A stretch of 64,000 nt of DNA from NCBI RefSeq assembly GCF_013426895.1, contig NZ_AP023174.1, forward strand, positions 372,001 through 436,000. The letters run 5' to 3'. Origin of the DNA: Paraburkholderia largidicola. Its GTDB lineage: Bacteria > Pseudomonadota > Gammaproteobacteria > Burkholderiales > Burkholderiaceae. Under the pieces are notes generated by a model. It searched no databases and was not told where the DNA came from. It saw only the letters and a program-made list of their open reading frames with translations. Position 1 is the stretch's first letter; each line of letters starts with the position of its first letter. The translations under genes were made by a program, and so were the position numbers. Shown one piece after another: positions 1-8,895 of this stretch.

Positions 1-2148
1 CGCGCTCCCGCTGATGGCGTGCTCAAGGCGGGACAGTCGCCGCTGCTGACTTTGCGCGTGCGCGACGGTGCGGCCGTGGCGGCATCGCGCGAAGCGTCGA
101 GCGTGAGCGAAGAAGCGCGCCAGACCATCGTGCTCGAACATGCTGGCGGTCTGCATGCGCGTCCGGCGGCGCGTGCGCGTGAAGCGGCGCGTGGTCTCGA
201 TGCGCGTGTCGAAGTGCGTTTCGAAGGCAAGAAGGCGGCGATCGAAAGCGTGGTCGGCTTGCTCGGCTTGGGCGCGGGGCAGGGCGCGACGGTCGAGATC
301 GTCGGTATCGGTGCGCAGGCTGGCGCGGCCGTCGAAGCCGTGGTGCGCGAACTGACGCGCGAGGCGCACGGCGAAGCGGAAGAAAAGCCCGCGCGGCAGA
401 TGTCGCCCGCGCCCGTCACCGCCGCGCCGAAAGCGGGTGAGCCGCTCGCGCCGAACACGCTCACGGGCGTATGCGCGGCGCCCGGCATCGCGGTCGGCAA
501 GCTCGTTCGTTGGGACGACGCCGACATCGATCCGCCGGAGACGACGGGCAACACGCCCGCTGCCGAAAGCCGCGCGCTCGACAAGGCAATCGCCGCCGTC
601 GACTCTGAACTGAACACGACCGTGCGCGACGCGTCGCAACGCGGCGCGCATGGCGAAGCGGGCATTTTCGCGGTGCATCGCGTGCTGCTCGAAGACCCGA
701 CGCTGATCGACGCCGCGCGCGATCTGATCAGCCTCGGCAAGAGCGCGGGCTTCGCGTGGCGCGAGGCGATCCGGGCGCAGATCGGCGTGCTGTCGAAGGT
801 CGACGATGCGCTGCTCGCCGAACGTGCCGCCGATCTGCGCGATCTCGAAAAGCGCGTGCTGCGCGCGCTCGGCTACTCGAACGCGGCGTCGCGTTCTCTG
901 CCCGATGAAGCCGTGCTGAGCGCCGACGAATTCACGCCGTCGGATCTGTCGACGCTGGATCGCAAGCGCGTCACTGCGCTCGTGATGGCGCGCGGCGGTG
1001 CGACGTCGCACGCGGCGATCATCGCGCGTCAGGCGGGCATTCCGGCACTGGTTGCCATGGGCGACGCGCTGCATGCAATCGCCGACGGCACGCAGGTCGT
1101 GGTCGACGCGACGGCGGGCCGTCTCGAATACGCGCCGAGCGCACTCGATGTCGAACGCGCGCGCAACGAGCGTGCGCGTCTGGCCGGCGTGCGCGAAGTG
1201 AATCGCCGCACGTCGCAGCAAGCCGCCGCCACCAGCGACGGCCGCGCGATCGAAGTCGCCGCCAACATCGCGACACTCGACGACGCAACGACCGCCGTCG
1301 ACAACGGCGCGGACGCCGTCGGCCTGCTGCGTACCGAACTGCTGTTCATCCATCGTCAGGCGGCGCCGACCGTCGACGAGCATCGCCAGAGCTATCAGGC
1401 CATCGTCGAGGCGTTGAAGGGCCGCACGGCCATCATCCGTACGCTCGATGTCGGCGCGGACAAGGAAGTCGATTACCTGACGCTGCCGCCCGAACCGAAC
1501 CCGGCGCTCGGCCTGCGTGGCATCCGTCTCGCGCAGGTGCGCCCGGATCTGCTCGAAGACCAGTTGCGCGGCCTGCTCGCGGTTCAGCCGCTGGGCAAGG
1601 TGCGCATCCTGTTGCCGATGGTGACGGACGTGGGCGAACTCGTGCGTCTGCGCAAGCGGATCGACGAACTCGCCGCCGAAGCGGGCCGCGCCGAGAAGAT
1701 CGAAGTCGGCGTAATGATCGAAGTGCCGTCGGCGGCGCTGCTCGCCGATCAACTGGCGAAGCACGCGGATTTCCTGTCGATCGGCACCAACGATCTCACG
1801 CAATACACGCTTGCGATGGACCGCTGCCAGCCCGATCTCGCCGCCCAGGCGGACAGCCTGCATCCGGCCGTGCTGCGCCTGATTTCGGTTGCCGTGCAAG
1901 GCGCGGAGAAGCACGGCAAGTGGGTCGGCGTGTGCGGCGCGCTCGCTGGCGATCCGCTCGCGGCACCGTTGCTGGTCGGCCTCGGTGTGACGGAACTGTC
2001 CGTCGACCCCGTGTCCGTGCCCGGCATCAAGGCGCGCGTGCGCAAACTCGATTATCAGTTGTGCCGTCAGCGCGCCCAGGACGCTCTGGCGCTCGAATCG
2101 GCACAAGCGGTAAGAGCCCTGAGCCGCGAAATCTGGCCGCAAGACTGA
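1..2148 (+). CDS. ptsP: PTS phosphoenolpyruvate-protein phosphotransferase, HPr-Enzyme I fusion (5' partial)
   Basis: The frame is open at the window edge, so the N-terminus lies upstream. Numbering from the GTG at 19, a short segment resembling the end of a IIA(Glc) domain comes first. An HPr domain follows (about 36-110) with the phosphorylatable His46 in GLHARPAA. Enzyme I starts near 145, with active-site His331 in GGATSHAAI, the PEP-binding C-terminal barrel (GLLRTELLF, IGTNDLTQY) and Cys639 in GVCGALAGD. It takes phosphate from PEP and passes it through His331 and His46 to sugar permeases. nagE follows 109 bp downstream on the same strand, so N-acetylglucosamine is the likely substrate. 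A IIA-HPr-EI arrangement is inferred, since the IIA part is not in view. Confidence 0.93.
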   Translation, partial: RAPADGVLKAGQSPLLTLRVRDGAAVAASREASSVSEEARQTIVLEHAGGLHARPAARAREAARGLDARVEVRFEGKKAAIESVVGLLGLGAGQGATVEIVGIGAQAGAAVEAVVRELTREAHGEAEEKPARQMSPAPVTAAPKAGEPLAPNTLTGVCAAPGIAVGKLVRWDDADIDPPETTGNTPAAESRALDKAIAAVDSELNTTVRDASQRGAHGEAGIFAVHRVLLEDPTLIDAARDLISLGKSAGFAWREAIRAQIGVLSKVDDALLAERAADLRDLEKRVLRALGYSNAASRSLPDEAVLSADEFTPSDLSTLDRKRVTALVMARGGATSHAAIIARQAGIPALVAMGDALHAIADGTQVVVDATAGRLEYAPSALDVERARNERARLAGVREVNRRTSQQAAATSDGRAIEVAANIATLDDATTAVDNGADAVGLLRTELLFIHRQAAPTVDEHRQSYQAIVEALKGRTAIIRTLDVGADKEVDYLTLPPEPNPALGLRGIRLAQVRPDLLEDQLRGLLAVQPLGKVRILLPMVTDVGELVRLRKRIDELAAEAGRAEKIEVGVMIEVPSAALLADQLAKHADFLSIGTNDLTQYTLAMDRCQPDLAAQADSLHPAVLRLISVAVQGAEKHGKWVGVCGALAGDPLAAPLLVGLGVTELSVDPVSVPGIKARVRKLDYQLCRQRAQDALALESAQAVRALSREIWPQD

Positions 2149-2257
2149 TGGCGCTTGCGTCGCAAACAGTCTTAAAAGCCAACTTCGTCAGCTCGACATT
2201 TCAACCAGCATGTAAAGCAATTACGCAACTACACGAGACAAAGGAGTGGAGGTATCA

Positions 2258-4018
2258 ATGGATGGAAATCCGTTTCTGAAGATTCAGCGCCTTGGCCGCG
2301 CACTGATGCTGCCGATCGCGGTTTTGCCCGTCGCCGGCCTGTTGCTGCGCCTCGGCCAGCCCGATGTGTTCAACATCAAGATGATCGCCGACGCGGGCGG
2401 CGCGATCTTCGACAACCTGCCGCTTCTGTTCGCGATCGGCGTCGCTGTCGGCTTCGCGAAGGACAATAACGGCGTTGCGGCGCTGGCGGGCGCAATCGGC
2501 TATCTGGTCGAAGTGGCCGTGATGAAGGACATCAACGACAAGCTCAACATGGGCGTGCTGTCGGGGATCATCGCCGGTATCGTCGCGGGGATGCTGTACA
2601 ACAAGTACAAGGACATCAAGCTTCCCGACTACCTCGCGTTCTTCGGAGGCAAACGCTTCGTGCCGATTGTCACGGGGGTGGCGTGTCTGGTGTTAGGCAT
2701 CGTGTTCGGCTACGCGTGGGCGCCCGTTCAGGCGGCCATCGACGCAGCCGGCCACTGGCTGACGACGGCAGGCGCAGTCGGCGCGTTCGTGTTCGGCTTG
2801 CTGAACCGTCTGCTGCTGGTGACGGGTCTGCATCACATCCTGAACTCGCTCGCGTGGTTCGTGTTCGGCTCGTTCACGCCGCCGGGCGGCGCTGCTGTCA
2901 CGGGCGACCTGCACCGCTTCTTCGCAGGCGACCCGACGGCGGGCACGTTCATGACGGGCTTCTTCCCGGTCATGATGTTCGGTTTGCCCGCAGCGTGTCT
3001 GGCGATGTTCCATGAAGCACCGAAGGAGCGCCGCGCGCTGGTCGGCGGCCTGTTGTTCTCGATGGCGCTGACGTCGTTCCTGACGGGCGTGACGGAGCCG
3101 ATCGAATTTAGCTTCATGTTCCTCGCGCCTGTGCTGTACGCGATCCACGCGGTGCTGACGGGTCTGTCGCTTGCGATCTGCTCGGCGCTCGGCATCAAGC
3201 TCGGCTTCACGTTCTCGGCGGGCGCGATCGACTACGTGCTGAACTACGGTCTGTCGACAAAGGGCTGGGAAGCGATTCCCATCGGCATCGCGTATTCGAT
3301 CGTCTACTACGGTCTGTTCCGCTTCTTCATCCGCAAGTTCAACATGGCGACGCCGGGCCGCGAGCAGGAAACGCCGGAAGTGGCCAACGAGTCGTATGCG
3401 TCGGCCGGCTATGTGGCGCCTGTCGAAGGCGCGGCGGCTGCGTCGGGCACGCGTGCACAGCGTTACATCGCTGCGCTGGGCGGCGCGGCGAATCTGTCGG
3501 TGGTCGATGCTTGCACGACGCGTCTGCGTCTGTCGGTGGTGGATTCGGAGAAGGTGTCGGAGAACGAGCTGAAGTCGATCGGCGCGCGTGGCGTGTTGAA
3601 GCGCGGCGGCGGCAACGTGCAGGTGATCATCGGACCGGAAGCGGACATGATCGCCGATGAAATCCGCACGACGATCGCGAGCGGCGGTGCGGCTGCTGCT
3701 GTTTCGCCTGCCCCTGTATCGGCCAAGCCGGCTGCTGTCGCTGCGGCGCCCGCTGCTGCGACGGGCAACGGCCCACTCGATCCGGACCCGCTGCGTTGGC
3801 TCGCCGTGTTCGGTGGCGCGACCAATGTCGTGTCGCTGGAAGCCGTCGCGGCGACGCGTCTGCGTATCGTCGTGCGCGATCCGTCGGCTGTCGATCGCCA
3901 GCGTCTCGACACGCTGAGCATAGCGTGGGTATCGACGGATACGTTCCACATCGTTGTCGGTGACGATGCGCAGCGCTACGCGCAGCAACTGTCGACGCGC
4001 CTGACGGCAACGGCCTGA
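2258..4018 (+). CDS. nagE: N-acetylglucosamine PTS permease, EIIC-EIIB with a second IIB-like domain
   Basis: The 586-residue inner-membrane permease would import and phosphorylate N-acetylglucosamine. ATG 2258 is chosen because GGAGG lies 6 bases upstream; a GTG at 2246 overlaps that site. Residues 1 to about 370 form the hydrophobic EIIC domain (start MDGNPFLKIQRLGRALMLPI). A IIB domain follows with phosphorylatable Cys419 in DACTTRLRL. After an Ala/Pro linker a second IIB-like domain runs to the C-terminus, but the equivalent residue is Ala531 (VAATRLRI), so it cannot carry phosphate there. It follows ptsP, which supplies HPr and Enzyme I. A perfect palindromic terminator lies 29 bp downstream. 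Confidence 0.93.
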   Translation: MDGNPFLKIQRLGRALMLPIAVLPVAGLLLRLGQPDVFNIKMIADAGGAIFDNLPLLFAIGVAVGFAKDNNGVAALAGAIGYLVEVAVMKDINDKLNMGVLSGIIAGIVAGMLYNKYKDIKLPDYLAFFGGKRFVPIVTGVACLVLGIVFGYAWAPVQAAIDAAGHWLTTAGAVGAFVFGLLNRLLLVTGLHHILNSLAWFVFGSFTPPGGAAVTGDLHRFFAGDPTAGTFMTGFFPVMMFGLPAACLAMFHEAPKERRALVGGLLFSMALTSFLTGVTEPIEFSFMFLAPVLYAIHAVLTGLSLAICSALGIKLGFTFSAGAIDYVLNYGLSTKGWEAIPIGIAYSIVYYGLFRFFIRKFNMATPGREQETPEVANESYASAGYVAPVEGAAAASGTRAQRYIAALGGAANLSVVDACTTRLRLSVVDSEKVSENELKSIGARGVLKRGGGNVQVIIGPEADMIADEIRTTIASGGAAAAVSPAPVSAKPAAVAAAPAAATGNGPLDPDPLRWLAVFGGATNVVSLEAVAATRLRIVVRDPSAVDRQRLDTLSIAWVSTDTFHIVVGDDAQRYAQQLSTRLTATA

Positions 4019-4047
4019 CCTTCGTCACGGCCTGAGCTCTTGGCAAA

Positions 4048-4079
4048 GAAAATCGGCGCCCCGCGGGGCGCCGATTTTC
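4048..4079. terminator. Bidirectional intrinsic terminator between nagE and cydX
   Basis: A perfect 32-bp palindrome (two 16-base arms, no separate loop) has a GC-rich core and AAAA/TTTT ends. It sits between converging nagE and cydX and would end transcripts in both directions. Confidence 0.85.
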
Positions 4080-4089
4080 GTTTACCCGC

Positions 4090-4209
4090 TTACCGTTTGT
4101 CCGGATCGGCGTCCGGCTCGACGGCGTTGTTCGCTTCGAGCCACATCACATTGATGATGCCAAGCGCGAGTGCAAGCCCGATACCGAGAATCCAGCTGAA
4201 GTACCACAT
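4090..4209 (-). CDS. cydX: Cytochrome bd oxidase small subunit CydX
   Basis: The 39-residue membrane protein begins MWYFSWILGIGLALALG, the hallmark of CydX/CbdX, then continues INVMWLEA before a short acidic tail. One transmembrane helix is visible. CydX binds CydA and stabilises the heme site of the bd quinol oxidase. It starts 27 bases after the cydB stop codon on the same strand, as the third structural gene of the operon. It is small enough to be missed by length-filtered gene finders. Confidence 0.93.
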   Translation of the reverse strand: MWYFSWILGIGLALALGIINVMWLEANNAVEPDADPDKR

Positions 4210-4236
4210 GGTTCGCTCCCTCTTGCGCGTGGTGTA

Positions 4237-5373
4237 TCAGTACATCGAATGATGGTTCTGTTCGATCGCGTCGGCCGTGACCTTGCCGCGCATCACGCGA
4301 TACACCCAGCTCGTGTAGATGAGTATCAGCGGCAGAAAGATGATCACCGCGATCAGCATGATCTGCAGCGTCATCTGGCTCGACGTCGAATCCCAGACGG
4401 TGAGGCTGCTGCGTCCGTCGAGCGACGACGGCATGATGAACGGAAACATCGAAAAGCCCGCCGTCAGGATCACGCCGATCACCATCAGCGACGTCGACAG
4501 AAAGGCGCTGCGCTCGAAGCGCGAGCTTGCCAGCAGGAGCGCGAGCACGCCGCCGACAACACCCGCGACGGGCGCCGCGACCATCCACGGATACGTCGCG
4601 TAGTTGGTGAGCCACAGGCCCGGCGCACCGATCACGTTTTTCAGCAGCGGATTCGCGACGGTATCGAACGGCGCGGGCTCGGTGATCTGATAGCCGCCGA
4701 TCAGCGTCGCGACCAGCACGCCGCCGATCAGAAACAGCGCGACCGCGACCAGCGACGCAATGCGCAGCGCAACCGACGCGCGCCGCGCGACGACGCCGTC
4801 CGCCTTCATCTTGACGAACGCCGCGCCGTGCGCGACCAGCATCGCTACGCTCACCACGCCGCACAGCAGCGCGAACGGATTGAGCAGTTCGAAGAAGCTG
4901 CCGTGATAGGTGACGCGCAGATCCTGATCGAACTGGAACGGCACGCCTTGCAGCAGATTGCCGAACGCGACGCCGAACACCAGCGCCGGCACGAAGCCGC
5001 CGACGAACAGCGCCCAGTCCCACGCGGTGCGCCAGCGCGGGTCGTCGCGCTTGCCGCGATAGTCGAAGCCGACCGGGCGGAAGAACAGCGCGAACAGCAC
5101 GAGCAGCATCGCGAAGTAAAAGCCCGAGAAGGATGCGGCATACACCAGCGGCCACGCGGCGAACATCGCGCCGCCTGCGGTGATCAGCCAGACCTGGTTG
5201 CCTTCCCACGTCGCGCCGACCGTGTTCACGACGACGCGCCGCTCCGCGTCCGTCTTGCCGATGAACGGCAGCAGGATCGCTGCGCCCATGTCGAAGCCGT
5301 CGGTGAGCGCGAAGCCGATCAGCAGCACACCGACGAGCACCCACCAGATCACTTTGAGGGTTGCGTAGTCCAT
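4237..5373 (-). CDS. cydB: Cytochrome bd ubiquinol oxidase subunit II
   Basis: This 378-residue polytopic membrane protein is recognised by its N-terminus [17 protein letters not shown] and the [12 protein letters not shown] motif in the first helices. It is the second core subunit of the bd-type quinol oxidase, which reduces oxygen with quinol electrons without pumping protons. The frame stays open upstream, but ATG 5373 gives the family N-terminus. It lies 67 bp after cydA, with cydX following. Length matches CydB (about 378). Confidence 0.96.
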   Translation of the reverse strand: MDYATLKVIWWVLVGVLLIGFALTDGFDMGAAILLPFIGKTDAERRVVVNTVGATWEGNQVWLITAGGAMFAAWPLVYAASFSGFYFAMLLVLFALFFRPVGFDYRGKRDDPRWRTAWDWALFVGGFVPALVFGVAFGNLLQGVPFQFDQDLRVTYHGSFFELLNPFALLCGVVSVAMLVAHGAAFVKMKADGVVARRASVALRIASLVAVALFLIGGVLVATLIGGYQITEPAPFDTVANPLLKNVIGAPGLWLTNYATYPWMVAAPVAGVVGGVLALLLASSRFERSAFLSTSLMVIGVILTAGFSMFPFIMPSSLDGRSSLTVWDSTSSQMTLQIMLIAVIIFLPLILIYTSWVYRVMRGKVTADAIEQNHHSMY

Positions 5374-5440
5374 AGCGATGTTTCCTCGTGTTTTCGTGCG
5401 ACGGCAAGGGTGTTGCTGTCGATACCGCTGTCGAACCCGC

Positions 5441-7030
5441 TCATGCCGCCGTGTTCGCGCCGACGGCAGGCTTCGCGGTTTGCTCGTGGTGATAGCGTCC
5501 CGTATGCAGCGACGAAGGCCCAAGCCGCGCGTACTTGAACATCAGCGTGATCTCGATGATGAAGAGCGCGGTGTAGAACACGACGAAGCCCGCGAGGCTT
5601 AGATACAGATCGCCTGCCGTCAGGCTCGACGCCGACAGCGAAGTCGGCAGGATGCCCGCGATGGTCCACGGCTGGCGCCCGACTTCCGCGACGATCCAGC
5701 CGAATTCCGCCGCGAGCCACGGCAGCGGAATCGCCCACACGGCCCAGCGCAGGAACCAGCGGCGGCTGCCGCGCAGCAGCGAGCGTTGCGCGCAGAAGAA
5801 GAACGCGAGCACGAAGGTCGCGAGGAACAGGATGCCGAGGCCGACCATCAGCCGGAACGACCAGAACACGGGCAGCACGGGCGGCACGGTTTTCTTCGCG
5901 GCCTGTTTGATCTGCTCGGCGGAGGCGTCGGTGACGTTGGGGGTGAACTGCTTGAGCAACAGGCCGTAGCCGAGGTCCCGCTTGTGCTGGTCGAAGGCGG
6001 CGTGCGTTGCGTCGCTCGCGTCGCCTTGCTTGATCTTCTGCAGCGCGTCGTACGCGAGCATGCCGTTGCGGATGCGCGTCTCGTTGCGCGCCATCAGTTC
6101 TTTCAGGCCGACCACAGGTTCGTCGAGCGAACGTGTCGCGATGATGCCAAGCGCGTACGGCACGCGCAACGCGTAATCCGTGCGTTCTTCCTGCTGGCTC
6201 GGAATGCCGACAATCGTAAATGGCGCGGGCGGGGGCGCGGTCTCCCATTCGGATTCGATCGCAGCGAGTTTCATCTGCTGCACTTCGCCTGTGGTGTAGC
6301 CCGATTCGTCGCCGAGCACGATCACGCACAAGGTGGACGCCAGACCGAAGCCTGCCGCCACGGCGAACGAGCGCAGCGCGAAGTCGATGTCGCGGCGCTT
6401 GAGCAGATACCACGACGACAACCCGAGCACGAACATCGACGCCGTCACATAGCCCGCCGACACCGTATGCACGAACTTCACCTGCGCGACAGGATTGAAG
6501 ATCACGGCGAAGATACTCGACAACTCCATGCGCATCGTTTCGTAGTTGAACTCGGCGCCGACCGGGTTGTTCATCCAGCCGTTCGCAATCAGGATCCACA
6601 GCGCGGACAGGTTCGAGCCGAGCGCGACGAGAAACGTGACCATCAGATGCTGGATGCGTGACAGCCGGTTCCAGCCGAAGAAGAACAGCCCGACGAAGGT
6701 CGACTCCAGAAAGAACGCCATCAGCCCTTCGACGGCCAGCGGCACGCCGAAAATATCGCCGACATAGTGCGAGTAGTACGACCAGTTGGTGCCGAACTGG
6801 AACTCCAGCGTGAGGCCCGTGGTGACGCCCATCGCGAAGTTGATGCCGAACAGCTTGCCCCAGAACTGCGTCATGTCCTTGTAGATCGGTTTGCCCGTCA
6901 TCACGTAGACGCTTTCCATGATGACCAGCAGCCACGACAGCCCGAGCGTCAGCGGCACGAACAGGAAGTGATACAGCGCGGTGACGGCGAATTGCAGGCG
7001 AGAGAGATCGACGACGTCGCTAGCGGGCAT
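5441..7030 (-). CDS. cydA: Cytochrome bd ubiquinol oxidase subunit I
   Basis: This 529-residue protein carries the three hemes and the quinol site of the bd oxidase. Visible family residues are His21 (ALYHFLF, matching E. coli His19), Glu101 and Glu109 (VEG, FFLES), His188 (FVHTVSAGY, matching His186) and Met in FRLMVGLG (matching Met393). The GRQPW motif is present. The start ATG at 7030 lies inside the 3' end of cydP (11-nt overlap), suggesting translational coupling. High oxygen affinity is known for the family; the oxygen range used here is inferred. Confidence 0.97.
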   Translation of the reverse strand: MPASDVVDLSRLQFAVTALYHFLFVPLTLGLSWLLVIMESVYVMTGKPIYKDMTQFWGKLFGINFAMGVTTGLTLEFQFGTNWSYYSHYVGDIFGVPLAVEGLMAFFLESTFVGLFFFGWNRLSRIQHLMVTFLVALGSNLSALWILIANGWMNNPVGAEFNYETMRMELSSIFAVIFNPVAQVKFVHTVSAGYVTASMFVLGLSSWYLLKRRDIDFALRSFAVAAGFGLASTLCVIVLGDESGYTTGEVQQMKLAAIESEWETAPPPAPFTIVGIPSQQEERTDYALRVPYALGIIATRSLDEPVVGLKELMARNETRIRNGMLAYDALQKIKQGDASDATHAAFDQHKRDLGYGLLLKQFTPNVTDASAEQIKQAAKKTVPPVLPVFWSFRLMVGLGILFLATFVLAFFFCAQRSLLRGSRRWFLRWAVWAIPLPWLAAEFGWIVAEVGRQPWTIAGILPTSLSASSLTAGDLYLSLAGFVVFYTALFIIEITLMFKYARLGPSSLHTGRYHHEQTAKPAVGANTAA

Positions 7031-7292
7031 GGTTGAGACCTCGAGTCGAAGGCGGCGGTGAGGCGGACGCCGGCACCGACAGCAGCGCCTGGGCGACCTG
7101 AGCAGGCGGGAGCGACATGTTTTGCGCCTGCGGATGATTGAAGAACGCGAACTTGAGCGCGAACAGAAGCGCGAATTTGATCGCGAGCACGATCAGGATG
7201 TCGCGCGCAAAGGTCGGACCGCGAGCCCACGCGACGATGCGGCTGGCGAGCGTGCGGCGTGTGGCATTCCTGTGATTGAGCGTGATGGCCAT
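7020..7292 (-). CDS. cydP: Cytochrome bd accessory small membrane protein, CydP-like
   Basis: A 90-residue protein starting MAITLNHRN has one clear membrane segment (DILIVLAIKFALLFALKFA) and a Pro/Ala-rich C-terminus. It heads the cyd operon and its last 11 nt overlap the start of cydA. Size, single helix and position match the CydP family of small bd-oxidase subunits found in beta- and gammaproteobacteria. ATG 7292 has no strong Shine-Dalgarno; an in-frame ATG further upstream would add a non-conserved, Arg/Pro-rich leader, so 7292 is preferred. The exact role is inferred from context. Confidence 0.75.
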   Translation of the reverse strand: MAITLNHRNATRRTLASRIVAWARGPTFARDILIVLAIKFALLFALKFAFFNHPQAQNMSLPPAQVAQALLSVPASASPPPSTRGLNHAR

Positions 7293-7439
7293 GTTCGATC
7301 CGCAACGACATCGCGCCGGGTGACCCGGCCAGACCCAGTGCGCATTACCTCGCGGCACTGGCGCGTGCATAACCATTGTAGGAACGGCCTGTCGGACGGG
7401 CCCGCGTCATCGTGTCGCGCGGCGCGTCCGGCTTTATCA

Positions 7440-7468
7440 CTAATAAGTCACGCTCTGCGCGAGGTCAA
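7440..7468 (-). promoter_or_regulatory. Sigma-70-type promoter for cydP-cydA-cydB-cydX
   Basis: On the minus strand TTGACC (7463-7468) and TATTAG (7440-7445) are separated by exactly 17 bases. The predicted start near 7433 leaves a leader of about 140 nt before cydP. I looked for an FNR/ANR-type TTGAT-N4-ATCAA site here and saw none. Confidence 0.55.
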
Positions 7469-7518
7469 GGCAATGTCTCGACAATGACGCGTATCTGCGC
7501 AATATTTGACGACGCGCA

Positions 7519-7553
7519 ATAAAAAACCCTGCCTTCTTGCGAAGGGCAGGGTT
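7519..7553 (-). terminator. Intrinsic terminator downstream of rpoH
   Basis: Read on the minus strand, a stem of AACCCTGCC pairing with GGCAGGGTT and an 11-base loop is followed by a run of T residues. It lies 55 bp past the rpoH stop. The 7293-7607 interval otherwise holds only the cyd promoter and leader. Confidence 0.85.
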
Positions 7554-7607
7554 CTGTCAGAAACGCGTGTGGCCAGTGACTGGCGCGCGCCCGCTGCTTC
7601 TCTGAGG

Positions 7608-8543
7608 TTACGCGTACTCGGCCAGCGCGGTGCGCATCTTCTTCATCGCACTGGTTTCGATCTGGCGAATCCGCTCGGCCGATACACCGAACTCGTCGGC
7701 CAGTTCGTGCAGCGTCGAACCGCCCGAGCCGTCGTCTTCCACCTGCAGCCAGCGTGCTTCGATGATGCGTCGGCTGCGCGGATCGAGCGACTCCAGCGCG
7801 CTCGCGATGCCGTCGCTCTGCAGACGGTCACGTTGACGCGCGGCCAGCACGGCCGTCGGCTCGCTGTGCGAGTCGGCGAGATAGGCGATCGGCGCGAACG
7901 CTTCTTCGCCGTCTTCGACCTGGCCTTCGAGCGCGATATCGCCGCCCGACAGCCGCGTTTCCATCTCGGCCACTTCCTCGCGCTTCACGTTCAGTTCTTT
8001 CGCCAGGCCCTCGATCTCGTCCGGCGTGAACGACTGCAACCCTTGCTTGTGACTGCGCAGGTTGAAGAACAGCTTGCGTTGCGCCTTGGTCGTCGCCACT
8101 TTCACCATGCGCCAGTTGCGCAGGATGTACTCGTGGATTTCGGCCTTGATCCAGTGCATTGCATAAGACACGAGGCGCACGTTCTGCGTCGGGTCGAAGC
8201 GCTTTACGGCCTTCATCAGGCCGATGTTGCCTTCCTGGATCAGGTCGGCGTGCGGCAGGCCATAGCCGAGGTAATTACGCGCGATCGACACGACCAGTCG
8301 CAAGTGCGACAGGACCAGCTTGCGCGCCGAGTCGAGATTGTTCTGCTCGCGGTACTCGGTGGCGTACTGGCGCTCTTCTGCCGGCGTCAGCATCGGAATC
8401 CGGTTTACGGCCTGGATGTAGGCGTCGATGTTGCCCAGCTGGCCGGGCAGAAGAGAAGCGTGCGAGAGCGCCAGTGCACCTGCCGGAGCGGCCTTAGCCG
8501 ACGACGGGCTCAGAGTACTCGGAAGGGTCAGTGTGTTGCTCAC
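7608..8543 (-). CDS. rpoH: RNA polymerase heat-shock sigma factor (sigma-32)
   Basis: This 311-residue sigma factor directs RNA polymerase to heat-shock promoters. Region 2 is visible as DLIQEGNIGLMKAVKRFD and the RpoH-type segment VRLVSYAMHWIKAEIHEYIL, followed by the RpoH box (NLRSHK) and a region 4 helix-turn-helix near the C-terminus (LADEFGVSAERIRQIETSAM). The start is GTG 8543, with AAAGGAGT seven bases upstream; the alternative upstream start would add residues unlike the family. It is transcribed alone and sits behind a CIRCE operator at 8598-8624. Confidence 0.96.
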   Translation of the reverse strand: MSNTLTLPSTLSPSSAKAAPAGALALSHASLLPGQLGNIDAYIQAVNRIPMLTPAEERQYATEYREQNNLDSARKLVLSHLRLVVSIARNYLGYGLPHADLIQEGNIGLMKAVKRFDPTQNVRLVSYAMHWIKAEIHEYILRNWRMVKVATTKAQRKLFFNLRSHKQGLQSFTPDEIEGLAKELNVKREEVAEMETRLSGGDIALEGQVEDGEEAFAPIAYLADSHSEPTAVLAARQRDRLQSDGIASALESLDPRSRRIIEARWLQVEDDGSGGSTLHELADEFGVSAERIRQIETSAMKKMRTALAEYA

Positions 8544-8597
8544 GTAGCAAACTCCTTTATTCAGACAAATGTCCGCCAAAGCGGACCACGATGGATG

Positions 8598-8624
8598 TTA
8601 GCACTCTCATTTCCCGAGTGCTAA
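8598..8624. promoter_or_regulatory. CIRCE element (HrcA operator) upstream of rpoH
   Basis: TTAGCACTC, nine bases, then GAGTGCTAA form a perfect 27-bp CIRCE inverted repeat 54 bp upstream of the rpoH GTG. It overlaps the proposed -10 box, so bound HrcA would block rpoH transcription. HrcA itself is not in the window. Confidence 0.9.
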
Positions 8625-8650
8625 TACTTAGAAGCCATAGGGGCATGCAA
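8621..8650 (-). promoter_or_regulatory. rpoH: Candidate sigma-70 promoter of rpoH overlapped by CIRCE
   Basis: On the minus strand TTGCAT (8645-8650) and TATTAG (8621-8626) are 18 bases apart. The predicted start, near 8614, falls inside the CIRCE repeat. The rest of the 352-bp spacer 8544-8895 shows no gene. Confidence 0.45.
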
Positions 8651-8895
8651 GTTCCCTCTTTCCTATCGAAAATGCACGTTCAATAGCATCGTACCTCATC
8701 TGCGGGTTTGGTACCGAACGCTTAGCATTCCTCGGCGGCAGCAAGATTCTGCAATCGTGGGTAAGATTTTTTCGGAAACAGAAGCAGTGATTTGCGAGTT
8801 TTCAGTTGTTATTAAAGGGTCCGATAGTTGCTTCTGTCTCTAGAATGTCGCGGCAACGATGTCCCTTGCTAAACCCCGCATCCGGTGGACGCACG

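Noticed and set aside
2693..3988. Long minus-strand open frame opposite nagE
   Set aside because: Arg-rich antisense shadow; no motif, and the nagE strand has all PTS motifs.
4249..5538. Plus-strand open frame of 429 codons opposite cydB
   Set aside because: Composition is that of an antisense shadow; cydB is unmistakable.
7293..7607. FNR/ANR box for the cyd operon
   Set aside because: No TTGAT-N4-ATCAA palindrome was found; only a sigma-70-like promoter.
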